A DNA stretch of 64,000 bases from Gracilimonas amylolytica (lineage in GTDB: Bacteria > Bacteroidota > Rhodothermia > Balneolales > Balneolaceae). The DNA lies in assembly GCF_002911695.1 (NCBI RefSeq), contig NZ_PQBS01000035.1, positions 208,665 through 272,664 of the forward strand. Reading direction: 5' to 3'. A program made the translations under genes and the position numbers. Positions 32,956 through 42,611 of the stretch are shown here, one piece after another (the stretch's first letter is position 1; every line of letters begins with the position of its first letter). A model generated the notes under the pieces. The model saw nothing but the letters and a program-made list of their open reading frames with translations, searched no databases and was not told where the DNA came from.

Positions 32956-34662
32956 ATGGCTACAGCTGAAGTATCACCAGCATCTACTGGTACAAAAAAG
33001 ACGTTCAAGGTAAAACGCTATATTCCTAGCGAAAACCCTAAAAAGACCTTTTTTACAGAGGAACGAGGGCTTTGGGCCTGGTTAACTACCGTTGACCACA
33101 AGAAGATCGGACTCATGTATCTTGGTTCAGTGACTTTTTTCTTCCTTCTTGGTGGAATCCTGGCACTCTTACTGAGAACCGAACTCCTTACCCCGGCTCA
33201 AACCTTTATAGAGGCTGATACCTACAATCAGTTCTTTACCCTGCACGGTGCCATTATGGTATTCTTTGTGCTGGTCCCCTCTATTCCCGCAGCCCTCGGT
33301 AACTTTGTGTTACCTATGCAGCTTGGGGCAAAGGATGTAGCATTCCCCCGGCTTAACCTTGCCAGTTTATACATCTATATCATTGGAGCCATCTTTACAT
33401 TCATAGCTCTTGCAAGCAACGGCCTGGATACCGGCTGGACCTTCTACACTCCTTACAGTACAGAATCCACCTCCAGTGTGATCTGGGTAACCATGGGTGT
33501 GTTTATTCTTGGATTCTCTTCTATTCTGACGGGAACCAACTTTATTGCAACCATTCATAAATTAAGAGCTCCCGGTATCACCTGGAGTAAATTGCCTCTG
33601 AATATCTGGGCCCTTTATGCCACCAGCATTATGCAGGTTCTTGCAACCCCGGTACTTGCCATTACTCTTTTGCTTCTTACCATGGAGCGCTTCCTGGGCA
33701 TCGGTATCTTTGACCCGTCTTTGGGTGGTGACCCGGTTCTGTTCCAGCATTTCTTCTGGTTCTATTCCCACCCTGCGGTTTACATTATGATCGTGCCTGG
33801 TTTTGGAATTATATCAGAGGTTATTACCACATTCTCTAAGAAACACATATTTGGATACTGGGCCATTGCCCTTTCATCCCTGGCTATTGCATTCATCGGT
33901 TTCCTCGTATGGGGTCACCACATGTTTACTTCCGGTCAGTCTGCAGTTGCAACTTCCGTGTTCTCATTCCTGACCTTCCTGGTAGGTATTCCAACCGGTA
34001 TCAAGATCCTGAACTGGGTAGCCACACTTTACAAAGGCTCCATTGAAATGAAGACACCGATGGTTTACGTATTTGTCTTCCTTTTCCTTTTCTCGATCGG
34101 TGGATTTACAGGAATTATGCTGGGTGCCCTGTCTGCGGATATTCACCTACACGATACCTACTATGTGGTCGCTCACTTTCACTATGTGATGATGGGCGGA
34201 ACATTGATCGCCCTGTTGGCAGGACTTCACTACTGGTGGCCAAAAATGACCGGTAAAATGTACAATGAGTTTCAGGCCAAGATCGGTGCTGCATTGATCT
34301 TCATCGGCTTTAACATGACCTTCCTCCCTCAGTTTATCATGGGTTCACAAGGTATGCCACGACGATATTACAACTATATTGATCAGTTTACCATTTTCCA
34401 CCAAACATCAACCATAGGTTCCTACATCCTGGGTGTTGGATTCCTGTTGATCGCCTATTATCTGGCTAAATCATTGATGAGTGGTGAGAGAGCAGGTTCA
34501 AACCCATGGGGAAGCCGCGGCCTGGAATGGCAGTCAACCTCCCCACCTGATCTGCACAACTTCGACCATACACCGGTTGTGATCAACGGTCCTTACGACT
34601 ATCACAAGCCTATGGAAGAATTCCAGCTTGGTCTGGCAAATGCTCACGATGAGAAGCATTAA
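32956..34662 (+). CDS. coxA: caa3 oxidase subunit I, A2-type heme-copper oxidase
   Basis: A 568-residue protein with 12 core helices. Ligands: H97 (low-spin heme), H272 (CuB), H321-H322 (CuB), H407 (high-spin heme a3) and H409 (low-spin heme). Around the CuB His it reads FYSHPAVY: Y270-S271 replaces the Glu of A1 enzymes, and Y276 is the cross-linked Tyr. This YS motif defines the A2 family, known from Rhodothermus marinus caa3. It reduces O2 to water and pumps protons. The ATG at 32956 comes one base after the coxB stop (TTAACATGG). Confidence 0.97.
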   Translation: MATAEVSPASTGTKKTFKVKRYIPSENPKKTFFTEERGLWAWLTTVDHKKIGLMYLGSVTFFFLLGGILALLLRTELLTPAQTFIEADTYNQFFTLHGAIMVFFVLVPSIPAALGNFVLPMQLGAKDVAFPRLNLASLYIYIIGAIFTFIALASNGLDTGWTFYTPYSTESTSSVIWVTMGVFILGFSSILTGTNFIATIHKLRAPGITWSKLPLNIWALYATSIMQVLATPVLAITLLLLTMERFLGIGIFDPSLGGDPVLFQHFFWFYSHPAVYIMIVPGFGIISEVITTFSKKHIFGYWAIALSSLAIAFIGFLVWGHHMFTSGQSAVATSVFSFLTFLVGIPTGIKILNWVATLYKGSIEMKTPMVYVFVFLFLFSIGGFTGIMLGALSADIHLHDTYYVVAHFHYVMMGGTLIALLAGLHYWWPKMTGKMYNEFQAKIGAALIFIGFNMTFLPQFIMGSQGMPRRYYNYIDQFTIFHQTSTIGSYILGVGFLLIAYYLAKSLMSGERAGSNPWGSRGLEWQSTSPPDLHNFDHTPVVINGPYDYHKPMEEFQLGLANAHDEKH

Positions 34663-34722
34663 AAGACTATTCAAACCTAATTCAACAATTAATTTTAACT
34701 ATAAAACACAACTCGGGAAGTA

Positions 34723-35373
34723 ATGGCGAATCATTCGACTTCACACCCCACGCATGTGCAACATCACTTTGTTGATTCTGATCAACAATTTGATACCGCA
34801 AAATTGGGTATGTGGGTGTTTCTTGTTAACGAAATCCTATTCTTTGGCGGTTTATTCTGTGCTTACATCGTTTACAGAGCATGGTATCCGGAACTCTTTC
34901 AAATGGCAGCCCTTGAGCTGAACACATTCTGGGGAGCCGTCAATACGGTAGTACTTATTGGTAGTAGTTTAACGGTAGCTATGGCTATCCGTTCTGCCCA
35001 AAAGAATCAGATGAAAGGCTTAAAGATCAACCTGTTGATCACTATTGCACTGGCCGTAGTGTTTATGGTCATTAAAGGGTTTGAATATGCTCATAAGTTT
35101 GAGTTAGGCATCTTCCCCGGTGACTTTTACACCTACGAAGGTTTAGATCACCCACAAGCCAATGTATTCTTTGGGATCTACTACATGCTAACCGGCGTTC
35201 ACGCCCTTCACGTTTTGATTGGAATTGGTTTGATCTTCTGGATATATCTCCGTGCCAGAAAAGGTGAATTCAACAGTGAGTATTATACCCCTGTTGAGAT
35301 CACAGGACTGTACTGGCACTTGGTTGACCTCATCTGGATCTTCCTATTCCCGCTCCTATACCTTATTGAATGA
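34723..35373 (+). CDS. coxC: caa3 oxidase subunit III
   Basis: A 216-residue protein with five helices, typical of the short bacterial subunit III (MGMWVFLVNEILFFGGLF, TGVHALHVLIGIG, TGLYWHLVDLIWIFLFPLLY). The Glu in NEI and the His in HALH/WHLVD are the usual conserved residues. It stabilises subunit I in the membrane. It starts 60 bases after coxA and is 26 bases before coxD. Confidence 0.95.
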   Translation: MANHSTSHPTHVQHHFVDSDQQFDTAKLGMWVFLVNEILFFGGLFCAYIVYRAWYPELFQMAALELNTFWGAVNTVVLIGSSLTVAMAIRSAQKNQMKGLKINLLITIALAVVFMVIKGFEYAHKFELGIFPGDFYTYEGLDHPQANVFFGIYYMLTGVHALHVLIGIGLIFWIYLRARKGEFNSEYYTPVEITGLYWHLVDLIWIFLFPLLYLIE

Positions 35374-35399
35374 CAGAAATTATTTAAACCTACTGAACT

Positions 35400-35717
35400 A
35401 TGAGCGAACATAATCACGAACATCACGTTTCAACAGCAGGCCAGCTTTGGGCCGTTGCAACAGCCTTATTTATTCTGACTATCATCACAGTGGTAGTGGC
35501 AAAGTTTATATCCATACCACCACCCTTTGATGTGATCACAGCGATCTCTATCGCATTGGTCAAGGCATTCCTGGTAGCTGCATTCTTCATGAACCTTTAC
35601 TGGGATACAAAATTCAACACCATACTGTTATTCATGGCTGTTGCATTCTTTATTCTGATGATCTCCATCACACTACTGGATACGATGTACCGGAATGATG
35701 TAGTACCTTCTTTTTAG
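35400..35717 (+). CDS. coxD: caa3 oxidase subunit IV
   Basis: A 105-residue protein with a His-rich start (EHNHEHH) and three helices, of the prokaryotic subunit IV type. A conserved VKAFLVAAFFMNLYWDTKF stretch is present. It is a small accessory subunit of the oxidase and the last gene of the ACIII-caa3 operon, which a strong terminator follows 23 bases later. The His cluster could bind metal, but this is not a family hallmark. Confidence 0.9.
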   Translation: MSEHNHEHHVSTAGQLWAVATALFILTIITVVVAKFISIPPPFDVITAISIALVKAFLVAAFFMNLYWDTKFNTILLFMAVAFFILMISITLLDTMYRNDVVPSF

Positions 35718-35740
35718 AAGCGATCATCACACCAAATTTG

Positions 35741-35773
35741 AAGCTCCGGGTTATCTGATCCGGAGCTTTTTTT
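35741..35773 (+). terminator. Terminator of the ACIII-caa3 operon
   Basis: AAGCTCCGG (35741-35749) and CCGGAGCTT (35760-35768) pair perfectly over a 10-base loop, followed by a run of T to 35773. Confidence 0.93.
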
Positions 35774-35866
35774 ATACCTCGCAGTTACCATGATTTAACG
35801 CCCGGGTATTCTGATTCCTCTCTTCTGATTGTTATATTCATTTTAAAAAATAGATCTATACACACT

Positions 35867-36742
35867 ATGAGCTTATCTAAAACGACCATCGGTCCCTTTG
35901 AACTATATACTATAGAAACCGGAGATTTTCGCCTGGATGGAGGCGCTATGTTTGGTGTGGTTCCCAAAACATTATGGGAACGAGGGATCCCTGCAGATGA
36001 TAAAAACCGTATTCCTATGACCATGCGTTGCCTTCTCATAAGATCTACCAACACCGGGAAGATCTATTTGATCGATAATGGGGCCGGCACCAAGTTCGAT
36101 GATAAGATGACCAACATCTATCAGCTGGATCAATCCAAAAAGAATCTTGAAAACTCTTTTAATGAACATGGGTTTTCATTTGATGATGTAACTGATATCA
36201 TATTCACACATCTTCATTTTGACCACTGTGGGGGAACTAGTTTTTATAATGAAGAACTTGAATTACAACACACGTTTCCAAATGCTACCTACCATGTTGT
36301 AGATTCTCACTGGAAAACAGCAACGGACCCAAATGCTCGGGAACGAGCCAGTTTTCTGCCCGAAAACATCAACCCGATCAAAGATTCCGGAAAGTTGAAC
36401 TTAGTAAATGACGCTCATGAGTATGAACCCGGTTTAAGTGCAATTACAGTGAATGGTCATACAAAAGGACAACAGCTGCCTAAGATCACCCATGGTGATA
36501 CCTCCATCGTATTCGTGGCAGACTTACTGCCCACGCATGTGCATGTACCCCTTCCATGGGTTATGGGATATGATATGTATCCTGCTCAAACGCTCAGTGA
36601 AAAAAAGGAGTTTTTACAGAAGGCTGCTTCCGAACAATGGAATTTATATCTGGAACATGACGCAGAGCAGGAAATGATCCGCATTGAAGAAGATAATGGC
36701 CGGTTCAAAGTCAGTGATCATTTCACCCTAAATGAACTTTGA
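35867..36742 (+). CDS. Metallo-beta-lactamase-fold hydrolase
   Basis: A 291-residue cytosolic protein. Metal ligands: HLHFDH (about 113-118), a later His in VDSHW or NGHTKGQQ (about 196), Asp in VFVADLL, and a final EHD-like YLEHD. This is the usual two-zinc site. Length and the long N-terminal strand region before the first motif resemble lactonase/hydrolase members of the quorum-quenching or glyoxalase II-like groups. Substrate cannot be told. It stands alone between two unrelated units. Confidence 0.85.
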   Translation: MSLSKTTIGPFELYTIETGDFRLDGGAMFGVVPKTLWERGIPADDKNRIPMTMRCLLIRSTNTGKIYLIDNGAGTKFDDKMTNIYQLDQSKKNLENSFNEHGFSFDDVTDIIFTHLHFDHCGGTSFYNEELELQHTFPNATYHVVDSHWKTATDPNARERASFLPENINPIKDSGKLNLVNDAHEYEPGLSAITVNGHTKGQQLPKITHGDTSIVFVADLLPTHVHVPLPWVMGYDMYPAQTLSEKKEFLQKAASEQWNLYLEHDAEQEMIRIEEDNGRFKVSDHFTLNEL

Positions 36743-36787
36743 TACCCCTTCTTCATAATAAAATTGTGATAAAAGCATAAATAATGC

Positions 36788-39700
36788 ATGAGCAGAAACG
36801 GTAAACATACTGACATCAACGAGGTAAAGGCCAAGCTTCGATCTGCCTATGATCGTTCCGTTTCCGTTTTTCAAAACAAGAAGTACCTGAATGCGGCCAT
36901 CGTATTCTTTGCTACTTTCACCGTTTTGATACTGTTTGAGCAAACGTTTTATCTTTCAGTATCCGTAAAAGGCTTGGTTATGTTGTTGGCGTTGATCACT
37001 TCTTCCTATGCCATTTTCTACAAAAAGGGCGAGAACCGATTCATAAGCTTCGAGACCTTTTACAGAAACTTCAGTCGTAAAAGTGATCTTCCTGAATTAA
37101 AGGATGCCATAGACCTTCAAAATTCAGGATCCGGCAACAGCGGTTTAGTGAACGCTGCGATCCTGCAAAGCCTGAGCAAGGTGAAGCCTGAGGTTCTATC
37201 ATCTGAGCTAAAAGAACATCTCAGGAATTCATTCCTGTATAAAACATACAGATATACCCTGGCCACAGCGCTGGGCACCTTGCTTGTTTTTGGGTTTACG
37301 GCCTTCAATTTTGAGCAGGCTGCGTATCGAACGGTCACATTTTGGGAATCTTTTCAAAAACCAAATCCCTATCAATATACTGTAAAACCCGGAATGGTTA
37401 CCCTCGAACAAGGGGAACCACTGAAAATTGAAGCCACATTTGGCGGACAGGAATTGCCTGAAGATGTTTCACTTCACATTAAGACGCCCATTGAAGAGTC
37501 CTTCAGAGACCGGGCTATGGAGAGGAACGATCAAACGTTTACATCCATGCCGATCGAAGCTTACAATGACCTTGAGTACTACATCAGCATGGATGGGTAC
37601 CAAAGTGATATCTATGCCATTGACGTGCAACTGAGGCCGCGCTTTGTTGAATTGACGGGTCAGATCACACCTCCTGATTATACGGAAATGGGGCTAAGTC
37701 ACTTTGTCTATCCTACTTCCCAAATAAAGGCATACAGAGGCTCAGAACTTGTCATCAATGGTTTATTGAATAAAGATATCAGTAAGCTGACGGTTCACTC
37801 TACAAGTGATTCAGTGATCATAGAAAGCCGGCCTGACAGTTCATTTGCTCATTCTCTAATGATCACGAAACCTGATACACTTCAGTTTCATATCGAGGAT
37901 CAAACAGGGCTAACCAATAACAACACTTTCCAGCTTGTCATATCTCCGCTTGAGGATGAGTATCCGGTCGTACAGATACTTGAGCCGGAAGAAAATTTAA
38001 AGCAGGTAAACCCTGAGCAGATCGATCTTTTATATCGGGCAGCAGATGATTTTGGACTTACCTCCGCCAGATTGAATTATGAACTGAAACGGGCTTACAC
38101 CAACGATCCTGTTACCGGTTCAATAAAATTAAATACGCCCAATTCAAACGATCTGAGTCCTTATGTATGGTCTCTGGATGAGCTCTCCCTCAAACCCCAG
38201 GATGTATTGACCTTTTGGGTCACCGTTTTTGATAATGATGCCTATGCCGGTTATAAAAGAACTGATTCACAACGCATCACACTTGAGGTGCCCTCAATGG
38301 TGGATTACCTTGAGGAAGTCGGTGACAAGGAAGATGATATATCCAACGACCTTGAGGACATCTCAGAGTCTTTTCAGCAAACCAGAGAGCAGTATGAACG
38401 GTTCAAGGAAAAGCTGAAGGATAACCCTGAGAATGCGGGGTATGAGGAACAGAGTGAACTTGAGCAGGTTCGCAAGCAACAAGAAGAAGTACAACGACAG
38501 ATCGATGAACTCAATGAGAAATTTGAGGAACTCAAAGAGGAAATGAGTCGGGATAACGTGTTATCTGAGGAAACTCAAAAGGCTTACGAAGAACTTCAAA
38601 AATTGGTTGAGGAAATTGATGACCCGGCATTTCGTGAAGCCCTGGAAAAAATGCAGGAGCAACTCGGCAACATGAATCCCGAGCAACTCAGGCAAGCCAT
38701 GGAAAATCTGGAGTTCAACGAAGAACTCTATCAGGAAAGGCTGAAACGTACCCTGGAGTTGTTTAAGAAACTTAAGCTGACCTCTGATCTTGACAAGATC
38801 GCCAAAGCTTTTGATGATCTTTCCAGAAAGGAAGCAGAATCACAATCTGATGCAGAGCAGCCGGTTCAAAAACAGGAAACCATTGAGGAGCATGGCAAGG
38901 TCAGTGAACAGGTCAATGACCTTTCAGAGAATACCTCTGATTCAAATCGCAAAGAAATTGAGGACTTCCAAAAGGAAACTCAGGAAAGTCTGAACGAATT
39001 AACTGAACAATTAGAAAAAGAACTTGAACAGTCTGACCCAAATACATCTGGAGAACAGGGTGAGAACTCGGAATCAGCCCCACAGGATCAAAAGCAGGAA
39101 CGTATTGATACCTACAACCGGATGTCAGAAAACACCCGTGACCTCATGGAAAGGATCAATCGGGAGCAGATGCAGATCAATGTTGCGGGGTTACAATATG
39201 TATTGTATTCGATCATTAACCTCTCTAACGTACAGGAAGATCTTACCACCCTGGTAGCCACAACGGAAAACCGTAGTCAGGCTTATGTGAATTATGCCCG
39301 CGAACAGCAAAATGTGGAGACCATTTTTTCAACCCTTTCGGATTCCCTCTTTACCCTTTCCTCTCAGATCCCTCAATTCTCAAATAGGATCAATGAGAAA
39401 AAACTCGAGGTGGAAAAACAATTGTCTCGGTCTTTGACTCAACTCACAGAAAGGGATCAAAGGCAATCTTCCGTGGCTTCCCGGCAGTCGTTGGGAGGAA
39501 TTAACGAGATCGCATTTATGCTGGCTAATCTGCTGGAACAGCTTCAAAATTCTGACGGTGATGGTCAGGGAAGCGGAAGTGGCCAATCCTCTCAGCAGAT
39601 CATGGAACAGTTGCAGCAATCCGGTCAGCAACAACAGCAACTTAATCAGAGAATTCAGGATCTCATCAACGATATTCAGGGTGATAGGCTCACACAGGAT

Positions 39701-40147
39701 CAGATGGAGCGGTTGAATCAACTGGCTGAGCAACAGAACAGGATCCGTAAACAGCTTCAGCAGTTACAGCAAAGCGGAGAGTTTGACGGTGACCGGCTCG
39801 GCAGTGAACTTCAGCGTATGATCGAAGAGATGGAAGATACCATCAACGATCTAAGGGGCGGCAGTACCGATGCTATTATGATCGAAAGGCAGCAGAATAT
39901 TCTATCACGTATGCTTGAAGCCGAAAAAGCGATTCAGGAACGGGATGAAGAGGATAAACGCGAAGGGCAGCGCCCGGAAGAACTTCAACAGGCTTCCCCA
40001 CCCGAACTGACCATTGAGGAGCTTGAAAAGCAGATCCGGAATCGATTGAATGATCCGAATTTCACGAAGTTTTCGCCTGATTATCAGAGGCTCATTCAAA
40101 ATTATTTTGAGCTGTTGAAAGAACTGCAGGATCGGCAAATACCGTAA
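36788..40147 (+). CDS. DUF4175-family large membrane-anchored coiled-coil protein
   Basis: A 1119-residue protein. Two helices near the N-terminus (33-50 and 58-77) are followed by a third (about 153-172). Then come a beta-rich periplasmic part (about 175-500) with Ig-like repeats, a long acidic coiled coil (about 505-740), a Ser/Glu/Gln-rich stretch, and a Gln-rich segment near 935-1010 with runs of Q. This layout is that of DUF4175 proteins, often near BatA-like VWA genes in Bacteroidota; one VWA gene lies 1.3 kb away. Its function is unknown. Probably a cell-envelope scaffold. Ends six bases from a convergent gene. Confidence 0.8.
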   Translation: MSRNGKHTDINEVKAKLRSAYDRSVSVFQNKKYLNAAIVFFATFTVLILFEQTFYLSVSVKGLVMLLALITSSYAIFYKKGENRFISFETFYRNFSRKSDLPELKDAIDLQNSGSGNSGLVNAAILQSLSKVKPEVLSSELKEHLRNSFLYKTYRYTLATALGTLLVFGFTAFNFEQAAYRTVTFWESFQKPNPYQYTVKPGMVTLEQGEPLKIEATFGGQELPEDVSLHIKTPIEESFRDRAMERNDQTFTSMPIEAYNDLEYYISMDGYQSDIYAIDVQLRPRFVELTGQITPPDYTEMGLSHFVYPTSQIKAYRGSELVINGLLNKDISKLTVHSTSDSVIIESRPDSSFAHSLMITKPDTLQFHIEDQTGLTNNNTFQLVISPLEDEYPVVQILEPEENLKQVNPEQIDLLYRAADDFGLTSARLNYELKRAYTNDPVTGSIKLNTPNSNDLSPYVWSLDELSLKPQDVLTFWVTVFDNDAYAGYKRTDSQRITLEVPSMVDYLEEVGDKEDDISNDLEDISESFQQTREQYERFKEKLKDNPENAGYEEQSELEQVRKQQEEVQRQIDELNEKFEELKEEMSRDNVLSEETQKAYEELQKLVEEIDDPAFREALEKMQEQLGNMNPEQLRQAMENLEFNEELYQERLKRTLELFKKLKLTSDLDKIAKAFDDLSRKEAESQSDAEQPVQKQETIEEHGKVSEQVNDLSENTSDSNRKEIEDFQKETQESLNELTEQLEKELEQSDPNTSGEQGENSESAPQDQKQERIDTYNRMSENTRDLMERINREQMQINVAGLQYVLYSIINLSNVQEDLTTLVATTENRSQAYVNYAREQQNVETIFSTLSDSLFTLSSQIPQFSNRINEKKLEVEKQLSRSLTQLTERDQRQSSVASRQSLGGINEIAFMLANLLEQLQNSDGDGQGSGSGQSSQQIMEQLQQSGQQQQQLNQRIQDLINDIQGDRLTQDQMERLNQLAEQQNRIRKQLQQLQQSGEFDGDRLGSELQRMIEEMEDTINDLRGGSTDAIMIERQQNILSRMLEAEKAIQERDEEDKREGQRPEELQQASPPELTIEELEKQIRNRLNDPNFTKFSPDYQRLIQNYFELLKELQDRQIP

Positions 40148-40153
40148 GTAAGT

Positions 40154-40903
40154 TTACCCCTCGGTTCTGTTACGTTTTATGATATCCTCATAGGCTTCCA
40201 AAACACCTTCTGTGGTTTCTTTGGTCACAACATCTACTTTATCTTTCACGAAGGATTTGGCGTTAACAGGCGCATAAGAACGGCCGACTATGGTCAACCC
40301 CGGCAGATCTCCGCTGCTATCACCAATGTAAGCCACCTCATCCAGGTTCAAACCAAGTTGGTCACAAAGCATTTTGATACCATGCCCCTTGTTTGCTTTC
40401 TTGAGGATGATATTAACAGACACATCGGTGGCATGAACCTCAAACATCGGATACTTACCATCCATATGATTCAGAACTTCCTGATGCATCATCGCGATCT
40501 TTGAGGGATCAGGATTCACCAAACCCGCATCGGTATATTTTGCAAACTCAGGATACGTGCCATCATAATTGGGTATGAGGGTACTTACCAGCCATTCTTT
40601 TATCTCCTCAACCGCTTGTTTGGCTTCGTCATTAAAATGTGGATTCCACGTGATCTTATTGACCTTGATATCATAGATCCCTGCTCCGCTTTCAAATAAC
40701 ATGGGGGCTTCCACACCCAACCACTGCCCAACAGCTTCCACATAAGGAAATGGCCGGCCGGAGCAGATAGTCATGGCCGGAATCGTGTCATCTTCTTTAC
40801 TTTCAGCGATCAGCTCTCTGATGCGTGTTACCGCTTTCCAATTTGGGCTGATGAATGGATGAGCCATACATCCATCAAGGTCAGTTATAAATAATTTGAT
40901 CAT
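40154..40903 (-). CDS. HAD-superfamily phosphatase (Cof/IIB type)
   Basis: A 249-residue cytosolic HAD protein. Motif I is DLDG with Asp8/Asp10, motif II CSGR near 47-50, and motif IV GDSSGDLP near 193-200, with the Lys of motif III in KANKGHG (about 172). The cap is of the small IIB type. Such enzymes hydrolyse sugar phosphates or phosphoglycolate. The substrate is not evident. It lies after the cupin gene on the same strand with 44 bases between. Confidence 0.87.
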   Translation of the reverse strand: MIKLFITDLDGCMAHPFISPNWKAVTRIRELIAESKEDDTIPAMTICSGRPFPYVEAVGQWLGVEAPMLFESGAGIYDIKVNKITWNPHFNDEAKQAVEEIKEWLVSTLIPNYDGTYPEFAKYTDAGLVNPDPSKIAMMHQEVLNHMDGKYPMFEVHATDVSVNIILKKANKGHGIKMLCDQLGLNLDEVAYIGDSSGDLPGLTIVGRSYAPVNAKSFVKDKVDVVTKETTEGVLEAYEDIIKRNRTEG

Positions 40904-40947
40904 TTTGTGGGTGACTTTAATAAGTGGATTCGATAAACGGCTGAATT

Positions 40948-41442
40948 CTATCTGCCAAAATCATCCTGTATCCTTACGATATCTTTTTCATTGGACGGAT
41001 GATCTGAATAGATATGCTGCCAGATCTCTGCCACCACTCCCCAATCATCCAAACCAACTAATCGATGTCGCTCACCCTGTTGAAGCGTTATACGGTCTCC
41101 CTCATTGTAGGTCTTGATCTGCCTTTGTTCATCAGTTAAACTGCGGATCACCCCAACCGGACCTTGAACCACCTGCCACATTTCTGCTCTCCGGTGGTGG
41201 TACTGCCACGACAGTCTTTTACCCGGTTCAACCAATAAGATCTTTGGGCTTAGTTTACCGGATAAATTAGCATCCGACATCTCAACATCATTGAAATAGG
41301 TTTCGATGAATAAGTTAGCCTGTTGTTCATCGATCACGAAAAACCCACCCCAGGGTCGATCAAAGTCGCGGGCCTCAATTTTAAAACCCTGTTCAGTTAA
41401 TTTATCTTCAATGCTCTCAAATCGTTCTTTCTTCTCAGACAT
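40948..41442 (-). CDS. Cupin protein, mannose-6-phosphate isomerase type II-like
   Basis: A 164-residue cupin. It has RPWGGFFVI (the RPWG motif of the ManC/AlgA C-terminal domain), KILLVEPGKRLSWQYHHRRAEMW with metal ligands, and GERHRL. This resembles stand-alone sugar-phosphate isomerase or mannose-6-phosphate isomerase cupins. The metal site (HH, E, H) is intact. It could act with the HAD gene just downstream in sugar-phosphate handling; that is inference. Confidence 0.8.
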   Translation of the reverse strand: MSEKKERFESIEDKLTEQGFKIEARDFDRPWGGFFVIDEQQANLFIETYFNDVEMSDANLSGKLSPKILLVEPGKRLSWQYHHRRAEMWQVVQGPVGVIRSLTDEQRQIKTYNEGDRITLQQGERHRLVGLDDWGVVAEIWQHIYSDHPSNEKDIVRIQDDFGR

Positions 41443-41478
41443 TTCTTTTTATATAGATATGATTTTGTATTGATCTTT

Positions 41479-42495
41479 TTAGTGCGATCGTGCGGAAGGC
41501 AGCATTACTGAGGTCAATAAAAGCAATAAAGCTAACGCTCCCATCCACTGATATTGATTTTTGTAATCTGCGTATTCCTGACTCGCGAATTCCCCCTTCT
41601 CAAGTTCATCCATTCTTGCCAGGAATGCATCAATTCCGTCGTTACCCCGTTCTATTGAATAATATTCGCCCTTCCCCTCTCGGGCAATGTTTCTCAGGAT
41701 CTGACTTTGCAGTTTCGTGGTTACCACCTGTCCCTGATTGTCTCTTTTGTAACCGATCAGGTCACCGGTTCCTTCTTCATATAGAGGAATGGTGGTTCCT
41801 TCCGTGGTTCCGACACCAACCGTGTAAACCAGAATATTTTCGTTGGTCAGTGAATTCAATGCATCTTCATAGGTTTCCCCATGATCTTCACCATCGGATA
41901 TGATCAGTAAAACTTTGGAAGCCTCCGTCCCATTTTCTTCCAATGACTGAAAGGCCTCAAGCGCCGTTTCCAGCGCCGGTTTAAAAGCTGTAGCTGAACT
42001 AGGCATTTGTTCAGTATCGGCAATATCCAAAAACAAACGGAGCGCTGAATAATCCATGGTCATGGGACTCTGAAGATAAGATTCTCCGGTAAACACGATC
42101 AATCCAACCCGGTCACCCCTGAGCCTTTCGATCAGTCGGTTGATCTCAAATTTTGCTTTTTCAAGACGGCTGGGCCGAACATCTTCCGCATTCATACTGG
42201 CTGAAAGATCCAGGGCCACAAGCATATCAATTCCCTGCCGTTTGATCTCTCTTACTTCCGTACCAATTTTTGGTCCGGCCAGGGCAACGATCAGAAAAAA
42301 GATCCCAGCAAACATGGAAATATTTTTGAGTTTCTCTCCTAATGGCCAGAATCCTTCCCTGAGTGAGCTAAACAATTCTTCACTAAAGTACTTTCTTTGA
42401 ATATGTCTTACACGGGCAGAGCGCCACCATAACAAAGCAATACCAACAGGTATGATAAGCAGCCACCAAAGATGTAATGCGTTTTCCCAGATCAT
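41479..42495 (-). CDS. BatA/BatB-like von Willebrand A domain membrane protein
   Basis: A 338-residue protein. Helices at about 9-23 and 58-76 precede a VWA domain (about 88-290), and a C-terminal helix follows (about 315-332). The MIDAS motif DLSASM with a later Thr/Asp (TGES, ISDGED) is complete. This is the BatA/BatB (aerotolerance-operon) layout found throughout Bacteroidota. The usual MoxR ATPase and DUF58 genes are not adjacent in this window, so the gene is separated from its normal cluster. The partner is unknown. Confidence 0.87.
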   Translation of the reverse strand: MIWENALHLWWLLIIPVGIALLWWRSARVRHIQRKYFSEELFSSLREGFWPLGEKLKNISMFAGIFFLIVALAGPKIGTEVREIKRQGIDMLVALDLSASMNAEDVRPSRLEKAKFEINRLIERLRGDRVGLIVFTGESYLQSPMTMDYSALRLFLDIADTEQMPSSATAFKPALETALEAFQSLEENGTEASKVLLIISDGEDHGETYEDALNSLTNENILVYTVGVGTTEGTTIPLYEEGTGDLIGYKRDNQGQVVTTKLQSQILRNIAREGKGEYYSIERGNDGIDAFLARMDELEKGEFASQEYADYKNQYQWMGALALLLLLTSVMLPSARSH

Positions 42496-42515
42496 AATTA
42501 ATATGCGTTTTACGT

Positions 42516-42560
42516 GAAGCTAAGATAAAGCTTCGTGCATTTAATATGAACATTAAATGC
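42516..42560. promoter_or_regulatory. Palindromes upstream of the VWA gene
   Basis: GCATTTAAT-N6-ATTAAATGC (42537-42560) is a perfect 9-base inverted repeat, preceded by GAAGC-N9-GCTTC (42516-42534). They lie 20-65 bases before the VWA start. No T-run follows, so an operator is as likely as a terminator of the upstream hydrolase gene. Confidence 0.4.
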
Positions 42561-42611
42561 TGTAATAAAAGCCGATAAGAGAACCACCGACAGAAGTCGG
42601 GTAAATCCTGA

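Noticed and set aside
42587-42600. CCGAC-AGAA-GTCGG hairpin as terminator upstream of the VWA gene
   Set aside because: It lies just ahead of the stop of the hydrolase gene's 3' side with no T-run; too weak to call.
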